A DNA stretch of 64,000 nucleotides from Streptomyces nojiriensis (GTDB taxonomy: Bacteria; Actinomycetota; Actinomycetes; Streptomycetales; Streptomycetaceae): NCBI RefSeq assembly GCF_017639205.1, contig NZ_CP071139.1, forward strand, positions 5,517,501-5,581,500, in the 5' to 3' direction. The notes under the pieces were generated by a model. It made no database searches, was not told where the DNA came from, and saw nothing but the letters and a program-made list of their open reading frames with translations. Of the stretch, positions 51,148 to 61,478 are shown one piece after another. Every line of letters begins with the position of its first letter. Position 1 is the first letter of the stretch. The position numbers were made by a program, and so were the translations under genes.

Positions 51148-52187
51148 TGGCCGACGAGCGCAACAGGTGGCTGGACGAAGCCGCTGCGGAAAAACTGCTG
51201 CGCGGCGAACCGGTGGAACCTGTGGGGCCGGCCGCCGATCAGCGTGCCCGCGACGAGGCCGCCCGGCTGCGTGCCGCCCTGGACGCCCTGGGTGGCGGGA
51301 ACGGTTCGCTGCCCGCGGGCACGGAACTGCCCGGTGAGGCCGCGGCGGTGGCCGCCTTCCGTACGGCGCGCGGCGGCGCGCGCCCTTCCGTGACGCCCCC
51401 CGTGGTGCCGGCGGCGGCCGCGTCCGCCGAACCCCTGGTCGACCTCGGCCGCATCGTTCCCGCCCCCGCCCCCCGACGCGGCCGGGCCGTGAGCTTCGGC
51501 CTGGCGGCGGCCCTGGCCAGTGTCGCCGTCGGCGGACTGGCCGCCGCGGCGGGCGCCGGACTGCTGGAGCGGTCCCGGCACGACACCGCGGGACCCGGTC
51601 CGGCGATGTCCGTGAGCGCGGGCGAGGACCCGGCCCCGGGCATCGGCAGCGGAGCTCCGAGCGCCAGCCCGAAGCCCACGCCCACCCCGCTGCCGAGTGG
51701 CTCGAATGTGACGGCCGTCCCGGGGACGGTGCAGCCGCCCGGTGCGGACGGGCGCGGTGCGACCCCCGGGAACGGCGCGAGCACCGGCGCCTCCTCGGGC
51801 TCGTCGGCGACGGCCGGCTCGGGCAAGGACATACCGGGCGGCTCGGCGGCCACGGGCGGCACGGGCGGCAAGGACGGCGACCGGGACACCTTCGTCGGCG
51901 GCGACACGGGCGGCAAGGACCGCGACCGGGACGGCGAGAGCCGTCTCAAGGTCACCGACCTCTGCACGGAGTTCAAGGCGGGCCGGCTCGACGAGGCCCG
52001 CCGTGAGCGGCTTTCGCGCCTGGCCAACGGCCTCACCCGGATCCCGGACTACTGCAAGTCGGTGCTCGACGACGGGGGCTCCGGCGGCCCCAAGCGCAGC
52101 GGCACCCAGCTGGGCGGGACGCTCAGGGCGCCGACCCTGACGCCGACGGTTCCGCGGGGTTCGGCCGACCCGCGCACCGGCCGCTGA
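51147..52187 (+). CDS. Membrane protein coupled to the sigma factor (possible anti-sigma)
   Basis: 346 aa, ATG at 51147. The N-terminal 110 residues are cytoplasmic and helical, with one membrane helix near 112-135 (VSFGLAAALASVAVGGLAAAAGAG). A Ser/Gly/Pro-rich outer stalk follows, ending in a small domain with two Cys (DLCTEFKAGRLDEARRERL, DYCKSVL). The layout suits a membrane anti-sigma factor sensing the envelope, but it lacks the HxxxCxxC zinc motif. Inference from coupling. Confidence 0.82.
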   Translation: MADERNRWLDEAAAEKLLRGEPVEPVGPAADQRARDEAARLRAALDALGGGNGSLPAGTELPGEAAAVAAFRTARGGARPSVTPPVVPAAAASAEPLVDLGRIVPAPAPRRGRAVSFGLAAALASVAVGGLAAAAGAGLLERSRHDTAGPGPAMSVSAGEDPAPGIGSGAPSASPKPTPTPLPSGSNVTAVPGTVQPPGADGRGATPGNGASTGASSGSSATAGSGKDIPGGSAATGGTGGKDGDRDTFVGGDTGGKDRDRDGESRLKVTDLCTEFKAGRLDEARRERLSRLANGLTRIPDYCKSVLDDGGSGGPKRSGTQLGGTLRAPTLTPTVPRGSADPRTGR

Positions 52188-52500
52188 AACGTGCGCCGAA
52201 ACGTGCGCTGAGCTGCCTGTAACACTTTTCGAACCTGCGGCGCAGTACATATCGAGCCGACTGGTCATCGGCCGCGCATGAGCCGGGGTTCCCCCCGTAC
52301 CCCTGGGCTCTGCGCAACCGGCGCGGGCGGGGCACGTTCCCCCGGCCCTGCCCGCGCCCATTACGTTCGGACCGGGAAACCGGACCGAGAACCAGGAAAG
52401 CCCGAGGCGATGCCTCGGGCTTCTTGCTTGCTTCCTGTCCGTCGCGGGCACGGGGCCTCGCGGGACCGGACACCGGTCCCGCCCCCGGCCCCGGTGGGCC
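52188..52500. other. Intergenic region with terminator
   Basis: 313 bp between the anti-sigma-like gene and the convergent L,D-transpeptidase. A terminator (52398-52422) is the only element I can assign. No supported open frame. Confidence 0.5.
52398..52422 (+). terminator. Terminator after the sigma/anti-sigma-like pair
   Basis: An 11-bp stem AAGCCCGAGGC / GCCTCGGGCTT with a GAT loop, followed by CTTGCTTGCTTCC. Confidence 0.8.
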
Positions 52501-53385
52501 TCACCAGTAGACGACGACCTTGTCGCCGACCTGCACCTGGTCGAACAGAGCCGACAGCTTGCCCTTGTCCCGGACGTTCACGCAGCCGTGCGAGGCCCCG
52601 TTGTAGCCGCGGGCCGCGAAGTCGGCCGAGAAGTGCACCGCCTGGCCGCCGCTGAAGAACATCGCGTACGGCATGGGCGTGTGGTAGAGCGTCGACGTCC
52701 ACTCCTTGGCCTTCCAGCCCACGTTGAACACGCCCTCACGGGTCGGGGTGTTCTCGGAGCCGAAGCGCACGTCCATCGTGGAGACGACCTTGCCGTCGAT
52801 CATCCAGGCGAGGGTGCGGCTCTCCTTGCTGATGCACATGACGCGGCCCTGCATGCAGCGCGGGTCCGGAGCGTCGACCTCGTTGACGGTCGAGGGACGC
52901 AGCTCGTCGGCGGTGGGCTTCTTGCTGGCGGCCTGGATCTTCTTCCAGGTGGCCTCGTCGACCGAGCCGGTCGCGTTCAGCCCGTTCTTCGACTGGTAGG
53001 ACTTGACCGCGGCGGTCGTCTTGGAGCCGTAGAAGCCGGTCGGCGCGACCGACATCAGCTTGAGCTGGCGCAGTCGGGCCTGGAGCTCGCGCACCTGCTC
53101 GTTCTCGTCGCCGTTGGCCATGAGCTGCTTCACCGACGGTGAGGGGGAGGCGGAGGAGGAGGCCGACGCGGAGGGGGAGGCGGAGGCGGACGGCGACGCC
53201 GAGGCCTCGCCGGGCTTGTTGTCGGTGGAGGGTGAGGCTTCGGGGGAGCTGCCCGCCGTGGGCGAGGACGAGACCGAGGAGGCGGAGGCGGCGGGCTCCG
53301 TCTTCTGCGGTCCGCAGGCGGTCGCGGCGAGTGCGACGGCGGTTGCCACCCCGATCGTGCGGATTATGACTCTCTGGCGCTGCAT
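52501..53385 (-). CDS. L,D-transpeptidase lipoprotein with peptidoglycan-binding domain
   Basis: 294 aa. Lipobox LAATAC (Cys24) marks a lipoprotein. A long Ser/Ala/Pro/Glu-rich linker (about 30-85) leads to a PG_binding_1 domain (about 88-150: VRELQARLRQLKLMSV, TTAAVKSYQSKNGL). The C-terminal YkuD domain has its catalytic Cys268 in SHGCVNV. It cross-links peptidoglycan 3-3. ATG at 53385. Confidence 0.96.
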   Translation of the reverse strand: MQRQRVIIRTIGVATAVALAATACGPQKTEPAASASSVSSSPTAGSSPEASPSTDNKPGEASASPSASASPSASASSSASPSPSVKQLMANGDENEQVRELQARLRQLKLMSVAPTGFYGSKTTAAVKSYQSKNGLNATGSVDEATWKKIQAASKKPTADELRPSTVNEVDAPDPRCMQGRVMCISKESRTLAWMIDGKVVSTMDVRFGSENTPTREGVFNVGWKAKEWTSTLYHTPMPYAMFFSGGQAVHFSADFAARGYNGASHGCVNVRDKGKLSALFDQVQVGDKVVVYW

Positions 53386-53591
53386 TGCAGTCCCCCCGGT
53401 TTCTACGTCGTGTATCTAGGTGATGCTCCGCGTGCGTGGACAGTTGCGCTCGGCTCCGGGATGTTGCGCCATTGTGACCGGCAGCCGTCCGCATCCTTAC
53501 GAAACGATGCGCGGCTGGGGGCGCCCCAGCGGTGGCCCGGGGGAGGTCCTGCCGGTCCCGGGCCCGCTTGCTCCATGGAGGACTACGTCAC

Positions 53592-55172
<1,581 letters not shown>

Positions 55173-55217
55173 AACACACTGGCGCGACAGGTGCAACCTT
55201 GTGGGACACTCCTGCCC

Positions 55218-55868
55218 ATGCTGGGTGTGACAGATCTTCCGACTTATCTCGCCGGCCTGGTGCTGATCATTCTGCTGCCGGGGCCGAACTCCCTCTACGT
55301 GCTCTCCGTGGCCGCCCGCCGCGGGGTGCGCACCGGCTACAAGGCCGCCGCCGGGGTGTTCACCGGCGACGCCGTGCTCATGCTGCTGACCGCCGTGGGC
55401 GCCGGGGCGCTGCTGCGGGCGAGCCCGCTGGTGTTCACCGTGGTGAAGTTCCTCGGGGCCGGCTACCTGGCGTGGCTGGCCGTGGGGATGATGCGGGGCG
55501 CCTGGGCGCTGTGGCGCACGCGCGCGGAGCGGGCCGAGGCGGAGGCAGCCGTCCCCGCCGACCCGGCCGAGAACGAGCGGCCCTACCGGCGGGCACTGCT
55601 GATCAGCCTCCTCAACCCGAAGGCCATCCTCTTCCTGATGTCCTTCTTCGTGCAGTTCGTGGACCCGTCCTACGCCTACCCGGCGCTGTCCTTCCTGCTG
55701 CTGGGCGGTCTGCTGCAGACCGGCAGCTTCCTGTACCTGACGATGCTGATCTTCGGCGGGACCCGTCTCTCGGCGGCCTTCCGGCGCCGCAAGCGGCTGT
55801 CGGCCGGGGCCACCTCGGCGGCGGGCGTGCTCTTCCTCGGCTTCGCGGCCAAGCTCGCCGTCAGCTGA
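55218..55868 (+). CDS. LysE/RhtB-family amino-acid exporter
   Basis: 216 aa, ATG at 55218. Six helices; the family motif LLPGPNSLYVLSVAARRGVRTGYKAA is near the N-terminus and LLISLLNPKAILFLMSFFVQF follows the central loop. It resembles LeuE. Its stop codon lies in a palindrome shared with the convergent gene. Confidence 0.94.
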   Translation: MLGVTDLPTYLAGLVLIILLPGPNSLYVLSVAARRGVRTGYKAAAGVFTGDAVLMLLTAVGAGALLRASPLVFTVVKFLGAGYLAWLAVGMMRGAWALWRTRAERAEAEAAVPADPAENERPYRRALLISLLNPKAILFLMSFFVQFVDPSYAYPALSFLLLGGLLQTGSFLYLTMLIFGGTRLSAAFRRRKRLSAGATSAAGVLFLGFAAKLAVS

Positions 55869-55883
55869 GGCCCCTCAGCTGAC
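55860..55883. terminator. Palindrome holding both stop codons
   Basis: GTCAGCTGAGG-CC-CCTCAGCTGAC. The left arm ends the LysE gene (Val-Ser-stop) and the right arm ends the polysialyltransferase-like gene on the other strand (Val-Ser-stop). Possible bidirectional terminator. Confidence 0.65.
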
Positions 55884-57221
55884 GACGCGGCGCAGCCATC
55901 CCATCCGCCGCACGGCCCGGCGCACCGCCCGGCTGCGCGGCAGGAACGACAGCTGCGCCGGGATGCCGCCCGGCAGACCGAGCGCGGTCAGCCGGCGGCG
56001 CGTGAAGTACCGCCAGGTCTGCGGGGTCAGGCGCTTGGCCAGGTAGGCCTCGGCCGCCGGACGCCGCGCGGCCAGGATCTGCGGCTGCATGGTGAACCCG
56101 ACGGCGGTGAGCAGTGCGGCCGGTTCCGCCCGGACCCGCTCGGCGGTCGGGGGCGTCCAGGTGCGGACGGCCTCGGCGTCGGCGAGGTCCGGAAGCAGGG
56201 CGTCCACCAGGGCCAGCGGGACCCGGTTGCTGTTCGGGTACGGGGTCAGGGCGGCCAGCACCGCGCCGGTGCCGGTCCGGGCCACCGGGAGCCCGTACAG
56301 CGTGGCGGCGGTCAGCAGCCCGGTGGAGAAGCAGCCGACGACCAGCGCGGGGCGCAGCCGCTGGTAGAGGGTCTCGGCCAGGACCGGGGCGGCGATCACG
56401 GTCAGCCGGGCGCCGAGCCGCTCGGCCTCCTCCTCGGCCCGGCGCCAGTACGCGGCCGGGGCGCCCGGGTGCGGTTTGAAGACCAGCTCCCGGTGGCCCA
56501 GGGCGTACGCGCCCCGCACCATCGACACGTGCAGCTCCTCCTCCTCGGCCAGGGTCATGAGGTCGAGCGCGGAGAGGTACTGGCCCAGCAGGAGGGCCGG
56601 GGGCCCGGCGGGCTCGGGCGCCTCGTCCGCGGTGGCCTCGGCGAGCTCCGCGAGGACCTTGAGGAACGGCTCCGTCGGCACCAGTTCCACCCGCACCCCG
56701 AACTCGGTCAGCAGCAGGGGCTCCAGCCCGGGTACCAGGTCCAGGTGGAGCACCCGCCGTACCCGCATCCCGAGCTGCGGGTCGAGGCGGAAGCGGGTGG
56801 GTCCGTAGCTCATGAGCCCGTCGGCGTAGACGTCGACGGCCGCGCCGGGGAACAGCCGGCACAGGCTCTGGGCCGGCGGGACCTGGAGGGACTCCACGAT
56901 CAGCTCGACCCGGTCCTCACCCAGGTTCCACAGCGTGCGCAGTTGCCGCTCCCAGATCGGGACGTCCTCCGCGCGCGGGGCCCAGGTGCTCGGGTGCTGC
57001 GGCTCGATGACCCGGTTCCAGTCGAGGACCTCGTCGAAGCGGGGGCGCAGGGCGGCGAAGCCCGGCATGTCCGTGACCCCCGGGGTGACCTCGGCCGTGA
57101 CGGCGTGGTTGCTGGTCAGCAGGATGCGGCGGCCGGCCGGCGGGAAGGAGCCCGCGTCGATGCCCGCCGCGAGCGTGGCCGCGCCGTAGAGGGTGGAGGC
57201 CAGGAAGATCTGGGTGGGCAT
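55875..57221 (-). CDS. Polysialyltransferase-like glycosyltransferase
   Basis: 448 aa, ATG at 57221 overlapping the GT2 stop. The N-terminal IFLASTLYGAATLAAGI and a C-terminal half with VFKPHPGAP and VVGCFSTGLLTAATLYGLPVARTG match the alpha-2,8-polysialyltransferase family. It likely polymerises or attaches the nonulosonic acid made by the NeuA-NeuB protein. A start further upstream (57842) would overlap GT2 fully and is rejected. Acceptor unknown. Confidence 0.87.
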   Translation of the reverse strand: MPTQIFLASTLYGAATLAAGIDAGSFPPAGRRILLTSNHAVTAEVTPGVTDMPGFAALRPRFDEVLDWNRVIEPQHPSTWAPRAEDVPIWERQLRTLWNLGEDRVELIVESLQVPPAQSLCRLFPGAAVDVYADGLMSYGPTRFRLDPQLGMRVRRVLHLDLVPGLEPLLLTEFGVRVELVPTEPFLKVLAELAEATADEAPEPAGPPALLLGQYLSALDLMTLAEEEELHVSMVRGAYALGHRELVFKPHPGAPAAYWRRAEEEAERLGARLTVIAAPVLAETLYQRLRPALVVGCFSTGLLTAATLYGLPVARTGTGAVLAALTPYPNSNRVPLALVDALLPDLADAEAVRTWTPPTAERVRAEPAALLTAVGFTMQPQILAARRPAAEAYLAKRLTPQTWRYFTRRRLTALGLPGGIPAQLSFLPRSRAVRRAVRRMGWLRRVVS

Positions 57222-58204
57222 CAGGCACCCGCTCCCGACGGGGCGGCGCGGCGGCCGGTGCGCAGGCGGCGCAGCACGGTGGAGCGCTCGACGTCCATCG
57301 AGTCCAGGACGTGGTCCAGTACGTCCTGCGGCATGCGGCCGAGCGCGGCCGAGCTCATGAGACGGAGTTTCTTGGCCACGTCCGGCTCGAACCTTTCGAT
57401 GGACCCGAAATGGTGGGCGATAATTGCACAATAAGTCCGTACGGCTTTCGGGAGCAGTCGATCGGATTCCCGGTCGGCGATGACCTCCGCGAGCGCTTGA
57501 TCGAATGCGCGGATGAAATCGAGCTGTCGTTCGTCTCCGACCTGCGTCAATGAGGTGGAAACCCCGCGACGGTAGAAGATACCGGGAAGCCCGACGGCGG
57601 CGAACGACTCCGCCTCCCGGTGCAGCCGCCAGATCCACGGCCGGTCCTCCGCGGTCCGCAGCCCGTCGGTGAAGTGCAGCAGCCCCCGGTCCAGCAGCCG
57701 CCGGTGGTACATCCCGGCCCAGGCGTACGGATAGTCCACCGAGGTGGCCCGGTCGGCGGGCAGGATCGCCGTGCGCGGCCCGGCGACCACCGACTGCGGG
57801 CCGTAGGGGACGCGCTGCACGCTCCGCGACCGGCCGGTGCACCGCACATGGTCGGTACGGACGAAATCGCAGCCCAGGGCCTCTATGGCGGCCAGCGTCC
57901 GGGCCAGGTGGCCGGGCGCCAGCCAGTCGTCCCCGTCCAGGAAGGCCAGGTACTCGCCGCGGGCCGCGTCCAGACCGGTGTTCCGGGCGGTGGCCAGGCC
58001 GCCGTTGCGCTCGTGTCTGAGGTGCACCGCACCCGGCAGCTCGCGCGCCGCCCGTTCCAGCAGGCCGGGCGTCCCGTCCGTCGAGCAGTCGTCGACGAGC
58101 AGGAACTCGAAATCCTCCCGGGCGTTGAGTTCGAGACTCTTCAGGGCGTCCGGTGCGTATGTCTGGACGTTGTAGAACGGCACGACAACAGAGAGCTTGG
58201 GCAC
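57221..58204 (-). CDS. Family 2 glycosyltransferase
   Basis: 327 aa from the GTG at 58204 (VPKLSVVVPFYN); no clear ribosome site, and starts further upstream are possible. GT-A signature: FLLVDDCSTDGT, then AFLDGDDWLAPGHL (DxD-like). The C-terminal half is family-typical with YAWAGMYHRRLLD. The stop shares 1 bp with the polysialyltransferase start (TGATG). It diverges from the DUF6716 gene. Confidence 0.92.
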   Translation of the reverse strand: MPKLSVVVPFYNVQTYAPDALKSLELNAREDFEFLLVDDCSTDGTPGLLERAARELPGAVHLRHERNGGLATARNTGLDAARGEYLAFLDGDDWLAPGHLARTLAAIEALGCDFVRTDHVRCTGRSRSVQRVPYGPQSVVAGPRTAILPADRATSVDYPYAWAGMYHRRLLDRGLLHFTDGLRTAEDRPWIWRLHREAESFAAVGLPGIFYRRGVSTSLTQVGDERQLDFIRAFDQALAEVIADRESDRLLPKAVRTYCAIIAHHFGSIERFEPDVAKKLRLMSSAALGRMPQDVLDHVLDSMDVERSTVLRRLRTGRRAAPSGAGA

Positions 58205-58380
58205 CTGCGAGACATTAGGGCGCCGCCCGTCATTCACTGTGGCCCGTATGCGGAATCCATGTGAACGGCGCGGGGCGGGCGAGTTAACCTGCACGCTTTC
58301 GCATTTCGTCGACGCGTTGTTAACCCGCTGTTGTGCGGTCGTTGGGCCGATCACCGAAATCGCGGAATAGCTTCTGCCGC

Positions 58381-59730
58381 GTGCCAGAACGCAAACGCGT
58401 CGCCGTACTCGCCGATTCCGACACGCGATGGAAATGGGGCGCACTCACCGCCCGCCGTCTCGTACCCGACCACCAGCTCACCGGATTCCTGCTGCGCGGC
58501 CGGGCCACGCCCACCGCGCGCCAGCTCGGCGAGGTGGGGGTGCGGGCCGACCGGCTGTCCGAGGTGACCTGCGCCGAATTCCTCGCCGAGATCGAACGCG
58601 AGCGCTACGACGTGGTCGTCCTCGCGCTCGTCGGCGGGGCCGTCCAGGCCGTCCTGCACGGGGCCCGCGCCCTGTGGCCCGCCCCGGCCCGGCGCCCCGT
58701 CCTCGTCACCGGCTACGTGGGCGTCGTGTACGAGAAGCTCGCCGACGGGCTGCTGCTGCGCCACGGCGCCGACCTCGTCCTCGCCAACTCCCGCCACGAC
58801 GCACAGCGGTTCCGCGCCGTGTACGAGGGCGTCGGCGCGGACGCCGCCGCCGTCACCGAGACCGCACTGCCCTTCCTGGGCGGAGCGCCGTACGAGCCGG
58901 CCGGGAGCCGGGCCCACACGGTGGTCTTCGCCGTCCAGCCCTCCGTGCCCGACAGCCGCGCCGACCGCGCCTACCTGCTGGAACGGGCCGCCGGACACGC
59001 CCGGCTGCACCCCGGTCGGGAAGTGCTGATCAAGCTGCGCAGCAAGCCCGGGGAGCACACCACGCACCTGGAGGAGCAGCCGTACCAGCGGCTCGCCGAG
59101 AAGATCCCGGGTGGACTGCCCGCCAACTGCCGCCTGGTGTACGGGAACATGGGCGAGGTCCTGGACGGCGCCGACCTGCTCGTCACCGTCTCCTCCACGG
59201 CCGCCCTGGAATCCCTGCACCGGTCCATCCCGACGGCGATCCTCACCGACCTCGGCATCCGCGAGGCCCTCGGCAACCACCACTTCCTCGGCTCCGGCTG
59301 CCTGGCCTCCTGGAACCAGATCGACTCCGGTCTGCTGCCGGTGGGGGACCCGGCCTGGCTGGCGGCGCAGGGCGTCCTGCCCGCTGCCCACACCGCTGCG
59401 GACACGGCTGCGGGCACGGCTGCGGACACGGGCGCGGACGCCTACGCCGTCGCCCGGGCCAAGGTCGCCGGACTGCTCGCCGCCGCCCGGCTGCCCTCGC
59501 CCGCCCCGTACTACACGCGCACCACCGCCCCCGGATACCTCCCCGGGATCCTCGCCCGCCACCACCTCGCGCCCGACGGCACCCCGCTGCCCGGCGCGGT
59601 GCGCCCCGCGGCGGGGGAGTCCCGGCTGCGCCGCCGGCTCCGCGCCCACCTGCGCGAGGCCGCCCGCGGGGCCTACCGGCACGGCGTCCAGCGCGTGGCC
59701 CCGGTGATCCGCAGGCTGGGGGAGCTGTGA
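58381..59730 (+). CDS. DUF6716 glycosyltransferase-like protein
   Basis: 449 aa, GTG at 58381. The N-terminus VAVLADSDTRWKWGALTARR is typical of DUF6716 in Streptomyces nonulosonate clusters. A GT-B-like middle (GADLLVTVSSTAALESLHRSIPTAILTDLG) resembles polysaccharide-modifying transferases. A short low-complexity insert (AADTAAGTAADTGAD) lies near 345. The stop overlaps the NeuA-NeuB start (GTGA). Probably a transferase or polymerase; unproven. Confidence 0.87.
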   Translation: MPERKRVAVLADSDTRWKWGALTARRLVPDHQLTGFLLRGRATPTARQLGEVGVRADRLSEVTCAEFLAEIERERYDVVVLALVGGAVQAVLHGARALWPAPARRPVLVTGYVGVVYEKLADGLLLRHGADLVLANSRHDAQRFRAVYEGVGADAAAVTETALPFLGGAPYEPAGSRAHTVVFAVQPSVPDSRADRAYLLERAAGHARLHPGREVLIKLRSKPGEHTTHLEEQPYQRLAEKIPGGLPANCRLVYGNMGEVLDGADLLVTVSSTAALESLHRSIPTAILTDLGIREALGNHHFLGSGCLASWNQIDSGLLPVGDPAWLAAQGVLPAAHTAADTAAGTAADTGADAYAVARAKVAGLLAAARLPSPAPYYTRTTAPGYLPGILARHHLAPDGTPLPGAVRPAAGESRLRRRLRAHLREAARGAYRHGVQRVAPVIRRLGEL

Positions 59731-61430
59731 GGGTCCTCGCCGTCATCCCGGCCCGCGGCGGCTCCAAGGGAGTCCCCGGCAAGAACCTCGCCGAGGTCGC
59801 CGGCACCCCGCTCGTCGCCCGCGCCGTCCTGGCCTGCCGGGACGCGCCGACCGTCACCGACGTGGTGGTCTCCACCGACTCCGAGGCCATCGCCGCCGCC
59901 GCCCGCGCCGCCGGAGCCGACGTCATCGCCCGCCCCACCGCGATCTCCGGTGACACCGCGAGCAGCGAGGCCGCCGTCCTGCACGCCCTCGCCGCCTTCG
60001 AGGAACTGCACTCCCTCGCCGTGGACGTGGTCCTCCTCGTCCAGTGCACCAGCCCCTTCCTCGCCACCTCCGACGTCGAGTCGGTCGCCGTGGCCGTCGC
60101 CTCCGGGGCGGCCGACTCGGCCCTGACCGTGGCCCCGTTCCACGGGTTCCTCTGGCGGGAGGGGGCCGACGGCTCCGGGGCCGGGGTCAACCACGACGCC
60201 GCGTACCGCCCCCGGCGCCAGGACCGGCCGCAGGACCTGCTGGAGACCGGCGCCGCCTACGCCATGGACGCCGCCGGCTTCCGTACCGCCCGGCACCGGT
60301 TCTTCGGCCGCACCCTCCCCGTCGCCACCGACCCCGCGCGGGTCCTGGAGGTCGACGACCCGCACGACCTGGACCGCGCCCGACTGCTCGCCCCCCTGCT
60401 CGACCCGCGCCCCGGAGCACACCCCGCACAGCCCGCCCCGGACCACGACGCGCACCCCGGCCCGAAACCCGACCCGCAGCCCACACCCCGTACACCCCCG
60501 CACCGAAGGACGCCTCCTGCCATGACGACCCTCCCCGACTCCCGCCTGCGTACCTTCGGCTCCCGCACCGCGGGCCCCGGCCGCCCCGTCTACGTCGTCG
60601 GCGAGATCGGCATCAACCACAACGGCGACCTCGGCAACGCCTTCGCCCTCATCGACGCCGCCGCCGAAGCCGGCTGCGACGCCGTGAAGTTCCAGAAGCG
60701 CACCCCGGAGATCTGCACCCCGCGCGACCAGTGGGACATCGAACGCGACACCCCCTGGGGCCGGATGACCTACATCGACTACCGCCACAAGGTCGAGTTC
60801 GGCGAGGACGAGTACCGCGCCATCGACGACCACTGCGCCAAGCGCGGCATCGACTGGTTCGCCTCCCCGTGGGACACCGAGGCCGTCGCCTTCCTGGAGA
60901 AGTTCGACGTCCCCGCCCACAAGGTGGCCTCCGCCTCCCTCACCGACGACGAGCTGCTGCGCGCCCTGCGCGCCACCGGCCGCACCGTCGTGCTGTCCAC
61001 CGGCATGTCCACCCCGCAGCAGATCCGCCACGCGGTGGAGGTGCTCGGCAGCGCCAACATCCTTCTCTGCCACGCGACTTCGACGTACCCGGCCAAGGCC
61101 GAGGAGCTCAACCTGCGGGTGATCAACACCCTGCGGGAGGAGTACCCGAACGTACCGATCGGCTACTCCGGCCACGAGACGGGCCTGCAGACCACCCTCG
61201 CCGCGGTCGCCCTCGGCGCCACCTTCGTCGAGCGCCACATCACCCTCGACCGCGCCATGTGGGGCTCCGACCAGGCCGCCTCCGTCGAGCCCGGCGGCCT
61301 CACCCGCCTGGTCCGCGACATCCGCACCATCGAGACCGCCCTCGGCGACGGCGTCAAGCGCGTCTACGAGTCCGAGCTCGGCCCCATGAAGAAGCTCCGC
61401 CGCGTCCGGGGCGAGCTCGCAGCCGTCTGA
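59727..61430 (+). CDS. neuA/neuB: NeuA-NeuB fusion: CMP-nonulosonate cytidylyltransferase plus nonulosonate synthase
   Basis: 567 aa in one uninterrupted frame. Residues 1-230 are NeuA (RGGSKGVPGKNL at 10-21, VDVVLLVQCTSPFL, ETGAAYAMD), activating the sugar acid with CTP. Residues 230-265 are a Pro/His/Asp-rich linker. Residues 266-567 are NeuB (GEIGINHNGD near 292, VKFQKRTPEIC, STYPAKAEELNLRVI, GYSGHETG, VERHITLD), condensing PEP with a hexose. No SAF-like antifreeze domain follows. An internal ATG at 60522 could also start a separate NeuB. GTG start overlaps the upstream stop. Confidence 0.88.
   Translation: MRVLAVIPARGGSKGVPGKNLAEVAGTPLVARAVLACRDAPTVTDVVVSTDSEAIAAAARAAGADVIARPTAISGDTASSEAAVLHALAAFEELHSLAVDVVLLVQCTSPFLATSDVESVAVAVASGAADSALTVAPFHGFLWREGADGSGAGVNHDAAYRPRRQDRPQDLLETGAAYAMDAAGFRTARHRFFGRTLPVATDPARVLEVDDPHDLDRARLLAPLLDPRPGAHPAQPAPDHDAHPGPKPDPQPTPRTPPHRRTPPAMTTLPDSRLRTFGSRTAGPGRPVYVVGEIGINHNGDLGNAFALIDAAAEAGCDAVKFQKRTPEICTPRDQWDIERDTPWGRMTYIDYRHKVEFGEDEYRAIDDHCAKRGIDWFASPWDTEAVAFLEKFDVPAHKVASASLTDDELLRALRATGRTVVLSTGMSTPQQIRHAVEVLGSANILLCHATSTYPAKAEELNLRVINTLREEYPNVPIGYSGHETGLQTTLAAVALGATFVERHITLDRAMWGSDQAASVEPGGLTRLVRDIRTIETALGDGVKRVYESELGPMKKLRRVRGELAAV
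60504..60524 (+). promoter_or_regulatory. Possible internal start of NeuB
   Basis: GAAGGA followed 11-12 nt later by ATG (60522), in frame within the fusion, at the point where a stand-alone NeuB (302 aa, MTTLPDSRL) would start. Spacing is long, so use is uncertain. Confidence 0.45.
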
Positions 61431-61478
61431 CGCCCCGCCCGGCGCGTACGCGTTCCGTCCCCCGACAAGGAGCACGTG

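Noticed and set aside
59390..59445. Tandem GCTGCGGACACG units suggesting a CRISPR or VNTR
   Set aside because: They are in frame inside the DUF6716 gene (Ala-Asp-Thr repeats), have no spacers and no cas genes are near.
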